DNA of 49,928 nucleotides from NCBI RefSeq assembly GCF_937881195.1, contig NZ_CALGFC010000016.1, positions 1 through 49,928 on the forward strand. The letters run 5' to 3'. Positions 15,673-23,744 of the stretch are shown here, in pieces; the first letter of the stretch is position 1, and each line of letters starts with the position of its first letter. A program made the translations under genes and the position numbers. Below the pieces are notes generated by a model. That model saw only the letters and a program-made list of their open reading frames with translations, did no database searches and was not told where the DNA came from. This stretch comes from an uncultured Methanobrevibacter sp. Its GTDB lineage: Archaea; Methanobacteriota; Methanobacteria; Methanobacteriales; Methanobacteriaceae.

Positions 15673-16950
15673 TTGAAAGCTATAATATTAAGTGCGGGTG
15701 AAGGAACTAGAATGAGGCCGTTAACACTAACTAAGCCTAAAACCATGCTTCCAGTTGCAGGTAAGCCTATTATTCAATATAATATTGAGTCTTTGAGGGA
15801 TAGTGGGGTTACTGATATTCTTCTGATTGTAAATTATAAAGAAGATATGGTTAGAAATTATTTTAAGGATGGAAAAGACCTTGGAGTTAACATTACTTAT
15901 AAAAGACAAGAAGAATTATCTGGAACAGCTAATGCTATTGGTTATGGTGAAGATTTTGTGGATAATGAGTTTATAGTTTTAAATGGGGATATAATATTAG
16001 ATACTTCTCTTTTAATGAATATTATAGATGAATATTCTCAAAAAAAACCAGATACTTTAATGGTTTTGACAGAAGTTGAAGATCCAACTCTTTTTGGAGT
16101 TGTTGAGATTGAAAATAATATTGTTAAGAAGATAATTGAAAAGCCAACTATTGATGAAGCACCTAGTAATTATGTTAACACTGGAATTTATATATTCAAT
16201 AAAGACATTTTTGAAAAGATACTAAAAACAGAAAAATCTTTAAGAGGGGAATATGAAATTACTGATTCTCTATCTATGCAGATATTAGATAACAAAACTA
16301 TTTTGGGATTTAAATCAAATAAAAAATGGCTCGATGTTGGACGCCCATGGGAATTAATTGAAATTAATGAGTATTTTTTAGAAGAGATTACTACTAATAT
16401 TAAAGGTAAAGTAGAACCTGGGGCCCATGTTCATGGTAATATCCATCTTGGTGAAGGTAGTGTGATTCGATCAGGAGTTTATATAATGGGTTCTGTTTAT
16501 ATTGGTGAAAATTGTGATATTGGTCCTAATTGTTATATTAGGGGAAGTACTTATTTGGGAAATAATGTTAATGTAGGAAATGCTGTTGAAATAAAAAATT
16601 CAATAATAATGGATGATACTAATGTCAACCATTTAAGTTATGTTGGGGATTCTGTTATTGGTTCTAATTGTAATATTGCTGCTGGTACAAATGTTGCTAA
16701 TTTAAGATTTGATAATGAAACAGTCAAAACAAAAATAAAAGATGAAAAAATTGATAGTGGAAGACGTAAACTCGGGGCAATTTTTGGGGATTCTGTTAAA
16801 ACTGGAATTAACTCAAGTTTTAGCCCTGGAGTGAAAGTTGGATGTAATTCTTCCGTTGGTTCTGATGTTTTACTTTATGAGGATCTTGAATCTAATAAAG
16901 TAGTTTTAGTAAAACAGAAACATATTATCACTGACAAAAAGATTAATTGA
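15673..16950 (+). CDS. glmU: bifunctional sugar-1-phosphate nucleotidylyltransferase/acetyltransferase (GlmU-like)
   Basis: The N-terminal half (~1-235) is a nucleotidyltransferase with the LSAGEGTRMRPLTLTKPK signature, VLNGDIILD and EKP. The C-terminal half (~240-400) is a left-handed beta-helix with hexapeptide repeats (HGNIHLGEGSVI, IGENCDIGPNCYIRG). Archaeal enzymes of this layout acetylate glucosamine-1-phosphate and form UDP-GlcNAc, or act on dTDP-glucose; beside glmM the first is likelier. It has a TTG start at 15673 behind GGGGAGAT, and the first residues after it are the nucleotide-binding strand itself, so no later start is possible. The 425-residue length is usual for the archaeal form. 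Confidence 0.87.
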   Translation: MKAIILSAGEGTRMRPLTLTKPKTMLPVAGKPIIQYNIESLRDSGVTDILLIVNYKEDMVRNYFKDGKDLGVNITYKRQEELSGTANAIGYGEDFVDNEFIVLNGDIILDTSLLMNIIDEYSQKKPDTLMVLTEVEDPTLFGVVEIENNIVKKIIEKPTIDEAPSNYVNTGIYIFNKDIFEKILKTEKSLRGEYEITDSLSMQILDNKTILGFKSNKKWLDVGRPWELIEINEYFLEEITTNIKGKVEPGAHVHGNIHLGEGSVIRSGVYIMGSVYIGENCDIGPNCYIRGSTYLGNNVNVGNAVEIKNSIIMDDTNVNHLSYVGDSVIGSNCNIAAGTNVANLRFDNETVKTKIKDEKIDSGRRKLGAIFGDSVKTGINSSFSPGVKVGCNSSVGSDVLLYEDLESNKVVLVKQKHIITDKKIN

Positions 16951-17018
16951 GTTCCTGATAAAGAATAGATATATAATTCCTATTTAATATTAAATATTTT
17001 AAGGAACTGAATTTAATA

Positions 17019-17090
17019 TTCATCATATTTGTCATATTTATTATATTCATTATATTTATTATATTTATTAAATTTATTAAATTTATTATT
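17019..17090. repeat. 9-bp tandem repeat array, 8 copies
   Basis: Eight 9-bp units of the form TT(T/C)(A/G)T(T/C)ATA follow one another without gaps between glmU and the carbonic anhydrase gene. The last three drift to TTTATTAAA and TTTATTATT. Confidence 0.85.
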
Positions 17091-17145
17091 TTGTATGATT
17101 AAAATATTATTCTAAATTAGTAAAATATTATTTGGCAGGAATAAA

Positions 17146-17646
17146 ATGGTTATTAATGGTTTAAATGATTTGAAACCACAGATACACGAATCAGTAAAAC
17201 TTTTTGAGGGTTCTCACATTATTGGAGATGTAAAAATTGATGAAAACTCATCTGTATGGTATAATGCAGTTATTAGGGGAGATAAAGGACCTATAGTTAT
17301 AGGTAAATGTTCTAATATTCAAGATAATTGTGTTATTCATTGTTCGGATACTCTAACTACTACATTAAAAGATTTTGTTTCAATAGGTCATGGTGCAATA
17401 ATTCATGGCTGTGAAATAGGTGAAAATGTCATTGTTGGGATGAATGCAACAATTTTAAATGATTCAAAAATTGGTAATGATTCTATAGTTGGTGCAGGAT
17501 CTGTTGTAACGGAAGGAAAAGAATTTCCAAATCAAAGTTTAATAATGGGAGTACCTGGCAGGTTAATAAGACAATTAAATTCTGAAGAAATAAAAAAAAT
17601 TAAATCAAATGCATTAGACTATGTTGATTTGATAAAAAGTTATTAG
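17146..17646 (+). CDS. gamma-carbonic anhydrase family protein
   Basis: The 166-residue protein is a left-handed beta-helix of the gamma-class carbonic anhydrase family, which forms trimers with metal between subunits. The three His ligands are visible: His65 in VIHCSD, and His82 and His87 in SIGHGAIIHG. NAVIRGDKGPI carries the conserved Arg and Asp. It lacks the acidic loop of the Methanosarcina Cam enzyme and is closer to the CamH/YrdA-like branch, where activity varies. CO2 hydration would suit a hydrogenotrophic methanogen. A weak GGCAGGA element precedes the ATG. Its neighbour is another beta-helix protein, but a functional link is not evident. Confidence 0.85.
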   Translation: MVINGLNDLKPQIHESVKLFEGSHIIGDVKIDENSSVWYNAVIRGDKGPIVIGKCSNIQDNCVIHCSDTLTTTLKDFVSIGHGAIIHGCEIGENVIVGMNATILNDSKIGNDSIVGAGSVVTEGKEFPNQSLIMGVPGRLIRQLNSEEIKKIKSNALDYVDLIKSY

Positions 17647-18005
17647 TTATTAATTTTATTTCTGATCAACTATTTATTTATTATTTAATTGTTATTTTAG
17701 TGTTATTTAATTAATCAAATAGTTATTATAATTCAATTGTACTTTAATTATAATTTATTTATATTATAATTTAGTCATAATATAATTTAGTAATATTACA
17801 ATTTAATCATATTACAATTTAATCATGTTTTAGTTGTAATTTAATTCTAATTTAATTATATAATTATCTTTCTGATATTTATATTTTATATTTAATCATT
17901 ATTCGTTTATTTATCTTTTTATCTGTTCATTTATTGATTTAATTTGGTTATTTTTATTTAATTAATAATGAATAAAATAGATAAATATTATTTTAAGGTA
18001 ATAAT
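17647..18005. repeat. spacer with four 16-bp repeats (17763-17826)
   Basis: Units at 17763, 17779, 17795 and 17811 follow head to tail; the last two are identical (ATTACAATTTAATCAT) and the others differ at a few bases. Looser copies lie on both sides. No gene is visible in the spacer. Confidence 0.8.
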
Positions 18006-19118
18006 ATGAGAGTAAGAAAAGTAGTAAAGGAATTAGATCCATACATTCCTGGAAGATCTCAAGATGAGATAGCTGAAGAGTTTAATTTGAAAAAAGAGGA
18101 TATAATAAAATTGGGGTCTAATGAAAATCCATGGGGTCCCTCAAAAAAAGCTTTATATAATATTAAAAATGAATTAAATTATATAAATCGCTATCCTGAA
18201 TCTGATTTGGAAGATTTGAAGAAGGAAATTGCAGATTATTCTGGAGTTGATTCTTCAGAAGTTATCATTGGTGGTGATGGTGCTGATGAAATCATTGATA
18301 TTTTAGCTAAAACATTTATAGAGGAAGATGATGAATTTATCGTTCCACTTCCATCTTATATGTATTATGAATTTTTATTTAAACCATATGGTGCAATTCC
18401 AGTTTATGGGAGATGGAATTTAGATGATAATACTTTGGACATTGAGTCTATATTGTCTAAAATAAATGAAAATACTAAAATGATATTTTTATGTTCTCCT
18501 AATAATCCTACTGGTGCATTAGTTTCTAGAGAAGATATTATTAAAATTCTAAAAGTTACTGAAGAAAAAGAAATAGTTTTAGTTATAGATGAGGCATATT
18601 TTGAGTATTCTGAAGTAAATAATGTTGATATTATTAATAAATACTCAAATGTTTTCATAATGAGAACAATGTCTAAAGTTTTAGGCTTAGCTGGCATGAG
18701 GATTGGTTATGGTATTGCAAATTCTAAAATGATTGATTATATGCATAGAATAAAACCAGTATTTTCTCTTACGAAACTTTCTTATTATGCTGCTTTAAAT
18801 ACACTTAAAGATAAAGAATATATTAAAAACTCAATAAAAAATGGGATAGATAGTAGAAACTATTTATTTGAAGAATTATCTAAAATAAATTCTTTAAATG
18901 TTCTTAAATCTTATTCTAATTATATTTTAATAGGAATTAAAGATATTGGAATCACTGCAAAGGAATTAACTCAAAAATTAATGGAAAAAGGAGTTATTGT
19001 TAGAGATTGTACTTCTTTTAAAGGTTTAGATGAATATTGGATTAGGGTAAGTATTGGAACTATGGATGAAGACAAAAAATTTTTAGAAATATTAAATAAT
19101 GTTATTGGGGATATATAA
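18006..19118 (+). CDS. hisC: histidinol-phosphate aminotransferase
   Basis: HisC transaminates imidazole acetol phosphate with glutamate in histidine synthesis. The 370-residue protein is a fold-type I PLP enzyme: KLGSNENPWGPS near the N-terminus, RYPESDLEDLK, CSPNNPTG, VIDEAYFEYS and MRTMSKVLGLAGMRIGYG with the PLP Lys at 224, then the Arg-containing WIRVSIG at the C-terminus. AAGGTAAT before the ATG is a good ribosome-binding site. No other his gene is nearby, as is common in this order. A related aromatic aminotransferase function cannot be fully excluded. Confidence 0.9.
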   Translation: MRVRKVVKELDPYIPGRSQDEIAEEFNLKKEDIIKLGSNENPWGPSKKALYNIKNELNYINRYPESDLEDLKKEIADYSGVDSSEVIIGGDGADEIIDILAKTFIEEDDEFIVPLPSYMYYEFLFKPYGAIPVYGRWNLDDNTLDIESILSKINENTKMIFLCSPNNPTGALVSREDIIKILKVTEEKEIVLVIDEAYFEYSEVNNVDIINKYSNVFIMRTMSKVLGLAGMRIGYGIANSKMIDYMHRIKPVFSLTKLSYYAALNTLKDKEYIKNSIKNGIDSRNYLFEELSKINSLNVLKSYSNYILIGIKDIGITAKELTQKLMEKGVIVRDCTSFKGLDEYWIRVSIGTMDEDKKFLEILNNVIGDI

Positions 19119-19217
19119 TTAAATAATATATATTTGCATTTTACAAATATAAAAATAAAATAAGAATAAAACACAAACATAAATATAATTTATAATTTGA
19201 TTAATTAATGTGATAAT

Positions 19218-19916
19218 ATGGAAATAGGAGGGACTTTAATATCTTCGGTTGAATATAATGGGAAGATGTCTTTAGTTATATTCATGGCACTTTGTCCTTT
19301 AAGATGTCCATATTGTCATAATTTTGAGTTATTAAAAAAAGGGGATGAAAAATCTCTTGAAGAGATTTTCAGAATTATTGATAATTCTTTAGATTATATA
19401 GATGCTGTTGTTATATCTGGAGGAGAACCTTTAGTTCAAATTGAAGATACAATTGAACTATTGAAGTATTCAAAATCTTTAGGTCTTAAAACTAAAGTTG
19501 ATACGAGTGGTTGTTACCCTAAACGCATAATAAAAATTTTAGAGTTTACTGACTACATTTCGCTTGATGTTAAGGCCCCTTTTGATAAATATGAGGAGGT
19601 TATTGGTGCAGATATTGGTGCGAATGTTAAAAAAAGCATGGAAATTATTAATGAATCTCAAAATACTTTTTTAGAATGCAGAACCACTTATGTGCCAAGA
19701 ATCTTAGAATATGAAGACATTAAAAAGATCTCTACCCAGATTTCTTGTGATGTTTATACATTACAGCAATTTCGAAATAAAGTAGTATTGGATAAAAAGT
19801 TGAATGATATAAAAAGCCCAAATCCTTTAGAACTTAAGGATTTAGCCAAAAAATTAAAACCTAATTTGAAAAAAATAAAAGTAAAAACTTCAGAATTTGG
19901 AGAAGAGTGTATTTAA
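19218..19916 (+). CDS. nrdG: anaerobic ribonucleotide reductase activating protein (radical SAM)
   Basis: This radical SAM enzyme is of the type that installs the glycyl radical on class III ribonucleotide reductase. Cys26, Cys30 and Cys33 (CPLRCPYC) bind the 4Fe-4S cluster; SGGEPL follows as the SAM-binding GGE motif. GGTLISSVEYNGKMSLVIF at the N-terminus is typical of the NrdG2 form, with 232 residues. GTGAT before the ATG decides the start. The reductase NrdD is not in the window, so another glycyl-radical partner is possible. Confidence 0.88.
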   Translation: MEIGGTLISSVEYNGKMSLVIFMALCPLRCPYCHNFELLKKGDEKSLEEIFRIIDNSLDYIDAVVISGGEPLVQIEDTIELLKYSKSLGLKTKVDTSGCYPKRIIKILEFTDYISLDVKAPFDKYEEVIGADIGANVKKSMEIINESQNTFLECRTTYVPRILEYEDIKKISTQISCDVYTLQQFRNKVVLDKKLNDIKSPNPLELKDLAKKLKPNLKKIKVKTSEFGEECI

Positions 19917-20054
19917 GTATTATATTATCTTCTATTCGATATAAGTTTTTTTATAATATTTATAAAAATATTAAAATTATATTCATAATTTGATTATTTA
20001 TAATAAATAATAATATATAATACTATCATATGAATATTTAATTGGAGGAAGCAA

Positions 20055-21203
20055 ATGCCAATTATATCCTTTGGAAGCCAAGATATAGACCTCATAACTG
20101 GTAAAAAAACAGTTACTATTCGAAAATTATGGAAAAATCCTCTTAAAATTGGTGATAGGCTACATTGTTATTGGAATTTAGTTTCTAAGGAAAAAAAGAA
20201 AATATTTGAAGCTGAAGTTACAGCTGTTGACTTAATTTCATTTAAAGATTTAAAAAATGATGAGGAAATAGCTAAAGAAGAAGGTTATGAAAATTCTCTT
20301 GATATGGTAAAAGAATTTAAAAAAATGTATGTTAATGATATTGATGATGATGACCTATTTCAAATAATTCATTTTAAAAAATTAGATATTGATCAATGGG
20401 AAGGAGAAAAGATTAATGAAAAAGCAATGGTGACTCAAAGAGCAGATATACTATTTGATAGTGGTAAATATGATAAATCTGCATTGTGTTATACAGCTGC
20501 TTTAAAATTCGATCCAAATGATGTTTATTTGCTCAATAAAAGAGGAGACAATTTATCCCGTTTAGGAAGATTTGAAGATGCAGTTAGATGTTATGATAAA
20601 GCTTTAGAAATAGAGCCTAAAAATGAATATATTTGGAATAATAAATCTATAGCTCTTCTTAATTATGGTAATCCTGAAAAAGCCTTGGAAACTAATAATA
20701 AAGCAATGGAATTAAATTCTAAAAATTCTGTTGTTTTATATTGGCGAGGTTTCATTCTAGAAGTTCTTGGTAAACTTAATGAGGCTCTAGAAGTTTATGA
20801 TGAGTTAATAAGAATTGACAATAAAAACCCTGAAGTTTGGAATGCTAGGGGGAATTTGCTTTCTGAGATGGAAGAACCAGAGGAAGCTTTAAAATCATAT
20901 GATAGGGCATTAGAATTATGTTTTGATGATAATGACATAGATGCTGAAGCACAAAACAGAAAAGGCAATGCTCTTTTAGATCTTGGAAGATTTGATGAAG
21001 CATTAGAATCTTATGATAAGGCAATTGACATTGCTAAAAATAATTTGGAAGATCCAAGCTATTTTATACTTAATAAGGGCGTTGTTTTGATGGAATTAAA
21101 TAGATTTCAAGAGGCAATGGAATCTTTTACAAAAGTTTTAGCAATAAATCCTAAAAATGACGATGCTAGAGTTTTAAGAGATGAATGTTTAGAGAATTTA
21201 TAG
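20055..21203 (+). CDS. ASCH domain-TPR repeat fusion protein
   Basis: Residues ~1-115 look like an ASCH domain, a PUA-like beta-barrel that binds RNA or nucleotides: ISFGSQDIDLITGKKTVTIR, KIGDRLHCYW and AEVTAVDLI. From ~125 to the end there are about seven tetratricopeptide repeats, with the W/Y-x-x-G-x-L and A-x-x-Y-D-K-A-L-E-I patterns clear (GRFEDAVRCYDKALEIEPKN). TPRs form a protein-binding superhelix, so the chain may tether an RNA-binding head to a partner. GGAGG before the ATG is close to the perfect consensus and predicts strong translation. It is cytosolic, with no signal peptide. Neighbours give no clear pathway. Confidence 0.82.
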   Translation: MPIISFGSQDIDLITGKKTVTIRKLWKNPLKIGDRLHCYWNLVSKEKKKIFEAEVTAVDLISFKDLKNDEEIAKEEGYENSLDMVKEFKKMYVNDIDDDDLFQIIHFKKLDIDQWEGEKINEKAMVTQRADILFDSGKYDKSALCYTAALKFDPNDVYLLNKRGDNLSRLGRFEDAVRCYDKALEIEPKNEYIWNNKSIALLNYGNPEKALETNNKAMELNSKNSVVLYWRGFILEVLGKLNEALEVYDELIRIDNKNPEVWNARGNLLSEMEEPEEALKSYDRALELCFDDNDIDAEAQNRKGNALLDLGRFDEALESYDKAIDIAKNNLEDPSYFILNKGVVLMELNRFQEAMESFTKVLAINPKNDDARVLRDECLENL

Positions 21204-21282
21204 ATTTTTGCTTTATATGGTGCTATTTGTTATAAAATATAATAATCATAATTTTCAATAAACATTTATTGTTGTTATATAA

Positions 21283-22662
21283 TTAATTTTTATATTTTTC
21301 AATTAATGATATTCCCCAATTCGCCATTTCTGTTGCGTTTTTTTGAGAATTACTTTCAGAAAAACATCTAAATATTGGTTCAGTTCCAGAAGGTCGTATT
21401 ATAACCCAACCATCTTTTTTGAAAATTTTAACTCCATCTGTCGTATCAAGATCATACCCAAGTTTAGAAACTTCTTCTGCAATATTATTCATAATTTTCT
21501 GTTTTTTATCATCATCACATTGACATTTCATTTTTTCTGAATAGTATACTGGAAGCTCTTCTACGAGCTCTGATAATTTTTTATTTTCTGTGGCTATTAT
21601 TTCTAATATTTTTGCTGCTGACAATGCGGCATCTCTTCCATATACAAAGTCTGGAAATATAAGTCCTCCATTTTCTTCTCCACCAAACAATCCATTTTCT
21701 TCCATCAGTTTTCTTGCTACTAACAAGTCTCCTACAGCAGTAGCTATAACTTCTCCATTATTTTCATCAGCTATATCATAAATGGCTGTAGATGTAGCTA
21801 CAGTGGTTACAATAATATTATTGGCTTTTTTATGAAGTCCTTCTTCATTTTTTTCTTTTAACATTCTTTTTTCAACTAGAGAAAATGATTTATCTCCAAG
21901 AACAAAATTCCCTTTTTCATCTATGCATATTGTTCTGTCAGCATCTCCATCATGAGCTATTCCTAAATCAGCTCCTAAATTTTTCACAGCAGATATTAAA
22001 TCTTTTAAGTTTGCTTCAATTGGTTCAGGGTCACGACCAGGGAAAAATCCATCTGCTTGGGAATTTAATGTTATTAATTCACAACCTAATTTTCTTAAAA
22101 TAATTGGTGCAGTAAAACAGCCTGCTCCTGAACCACAATCAAGAATAACTTTTAATTTAGCTTTTTTGATTTTTTCTACATCAACTCTTTTAAGAACTTC
22201 TTCTATATATTCTTCAATTATTTTGTCATTTTTAAAAAGATTTCCTATTGATTCCCAAGATGCACGAACAGGTTCACCATCAAAATACATTTTTTCAATA
22301 GCTAATTCATCAGCATCACCCAAACCAATTCCATATTTATCAACAAATTTTATTCCATTATATTTTGGTGGGTTATGGGAAGCAGTAACTATTATTCCTC
22401 CATCATAATAGTTTCTCACTGCATATTGTACTGCTGGTGTCGGTAAAATTCCTAAGTCTATAACATCGCAACCAGAGGACATAAGCCCTGCGATTATGGC
22501 ATGTTTTATCATAGGAGTTGTTGTTCTAGTATCTCCTCCAATAGCTACTTTTCCTTTAATTAAACTCCCATAGCTAGCAGCCAATCTTGATGCGAATTCT
22601 GGTGTTAAAACGTCATTTACTGTTCTTCTTACTCCAAATGTCCCAAATAATCTTTTTATCAT
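21283..22662 (-). CDS. glmM: phosphoglucosamine/phosphohexo mutase, paralogue 2
   Basis: This is a second alpha-D-phosphohexomutase of 459 residues. TASHNP has its phospho-Ser at 95; DGDADR binds Mg; the sugar loop reads GGEENGG where paralogue 1 has GGEPSGT; RPSGTEP is the phosphate loop. The opening FGTFGVRR differs from the FGTSGIRG of paralogue 1. The changed sugar loop suggests a different preferred substrate (for example glucosamine-1-phosphate versus glucose- or mannose-1-phosphate), but which paralogue does which cannot be read here. AAAGGTTAT precedes the ATG. It is the downstream-most gene of a minus-strand run after the OB-fold and ligase genes, but 200-bp spacers make a single operon unlikely. 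Confidence 0.87.
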   Translation of the reverse strand: MIKRLFGTFGVRRTVNDVLTPEFASRLAASYGSLIKGKVAIGGDTRTTTPMIKHAIIAGLMSSGCDVIDLGILPTPAVQYAVRNYYDGGIIVTASHNPPKYNGIKFVDKYGIGLGDADELAIEKMYFDGEPVRASWESIGNLFKNDKIIEEYIEEVLKRVDVEKIKKAKLKVILDCGSGAGCFTAPIILRKLGCELITLNSQADGFFPGRDPEPIEANLKDLISAVKNLGADLGIAHDGDADRTICIDEKGNFVLGDKSFSLVEKRMLKEKNEEGLHKKANNIIVTTVATSTAIYDIADENNGEVIATAVGDLLVARKLMEENGLFGGEENGGLIFPDFVYGRDAALSAAKILEIIATENKKLSELVEELPVYYSEKMKCQCDDDKKQKIMNNIAEEVSKLGYDLDTTDGVKIFKKDGWVIIRPSGTEPIFRCFSESNSQKNATEMANWGISLIEKYKN

Positions 22663-22867
22663 AGTAATAACCTTTTAAATTATCTTATATTAGTAAACTT
22701 TTAAATTATCTTTTTAAATATTTTAAGTATAAATTCAATACAATACTTTGAAATATAATATAAAAGTATTTTTGAAGAATTTAATATTCCTAATATCTAT
22801 TATTATGATATATTTAGTCATTATATTATTAATGATTATTGATATATTTGTTAAGATAGTATAATCA

Positions 22868-23266
22868 TTAGTTCTCTATCTTTATAGAGTTAGAATTATG
22901 AAGAATCAATTCTATTGTTGATTTGAATTCAGTAATAGTTCCTGTGACTTTTACTTTATTATTCTTAAAGTTTTCAATATTAATTCCATTTTCTACAAAT
23001 TCTGTTATTGTAGATTCAAATATCAATATAGTTATTTTCCCTGATCCATCATTTAATGTTAAGATATAGCTTTTTCCATTAGATGATTTTTTCACCATTT
23101 CTATATTTCCAGTAATTACTACTTCTTCATCAATCATTCCTCTATCAATTTTTTTTATAATTGTCTCTTTAGGATTTATTTCCCCTGCAAAAATAACAAT
23201 TCCCATTAACCCAATCATTGTTGTTATTAAGGCTATTTTAATTATTTTATCATCAGTGATTTCCAT
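22868..23266 (-). CDS. membrane-anchored OB-fold protein
   Basis: The 132-residue protein has one N-terminal hydrophobic segment (about residues 9-27). An OB-fold nucleic-acid-binding domain of the tRNA-anti/RPA type follows: VVITGNIEMVKKSSNGKSY, LTLNDGSGKITILIF, and VKVTGTITEFKSTIELIL. An anchor or uncleaved signal would place the OB domain outside the membrane or tether it at the inner face; the positive-inside rule is not decisive with so few flanking charges. AGAGAT precedes the ATG. Similar short TM-OB proteins occur in methanogens without known function. Ligand could be DNA, RNA or oligosaccharide. Confidence 0.7.
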   Translation of the reverse strand: MEITDDKIIKIALITTMIGLMGIVIFAGEINPKETIIKKIDRGMIDEEVVITGNIEMVKKSSNGKSYILTLNDGSGKITILIFESTITEFVENGINIENFKNNKVKVTGTITEFKSTIELILHNSNSIKIEN

Positions 23267-23744
23267 AATAATCTCTTTTGGTATTTTTTTATTAAAATAT
23301 TAAAAAAATTAGTCACATTGATTTATACACAATGCTCTAATTTATAATCCATAAATAGTTTAATAATAAGTATGAATTTATTTAATCTAAATAACATTTA
23401 TAATTTGTTCAAGTAACCTAAAAAGATTAATTTTGATTATTATAATTGTTTTATTAAATATAAATTATTTAATATATAAAAAATACTAAAGAATAATAAT
23501 TAGATAAGTAAAAAAAATAATGAGTTAATTAGAAGATGTAAAAAATAATATGTAAATTTAAGTGATATAAAAAAATAATATAATATTTATAATAGTTATA
23601 ATAGTTATAATAGTTATAATATTTATAATACTTATAATAGATATAATGATTATAAATTTTATAAAATGAAAAAAATACTGATTAAAAGTAAATATCAATA
23701 GGATATTAATGATATTTTTATTTAAATTTTTAAAATATGTCTAT
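23267..23744. repeat. spacer with 9-bp tandem array (23585-23656)
   Basis: Eight 9-bp units, mostly AGTTATAAT or ATTTATAAT, run from 23585 to 23656. The rest of the spacer is featureless AT downstream of the ligase gene. No gene is seen. Confidence 0.8.
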
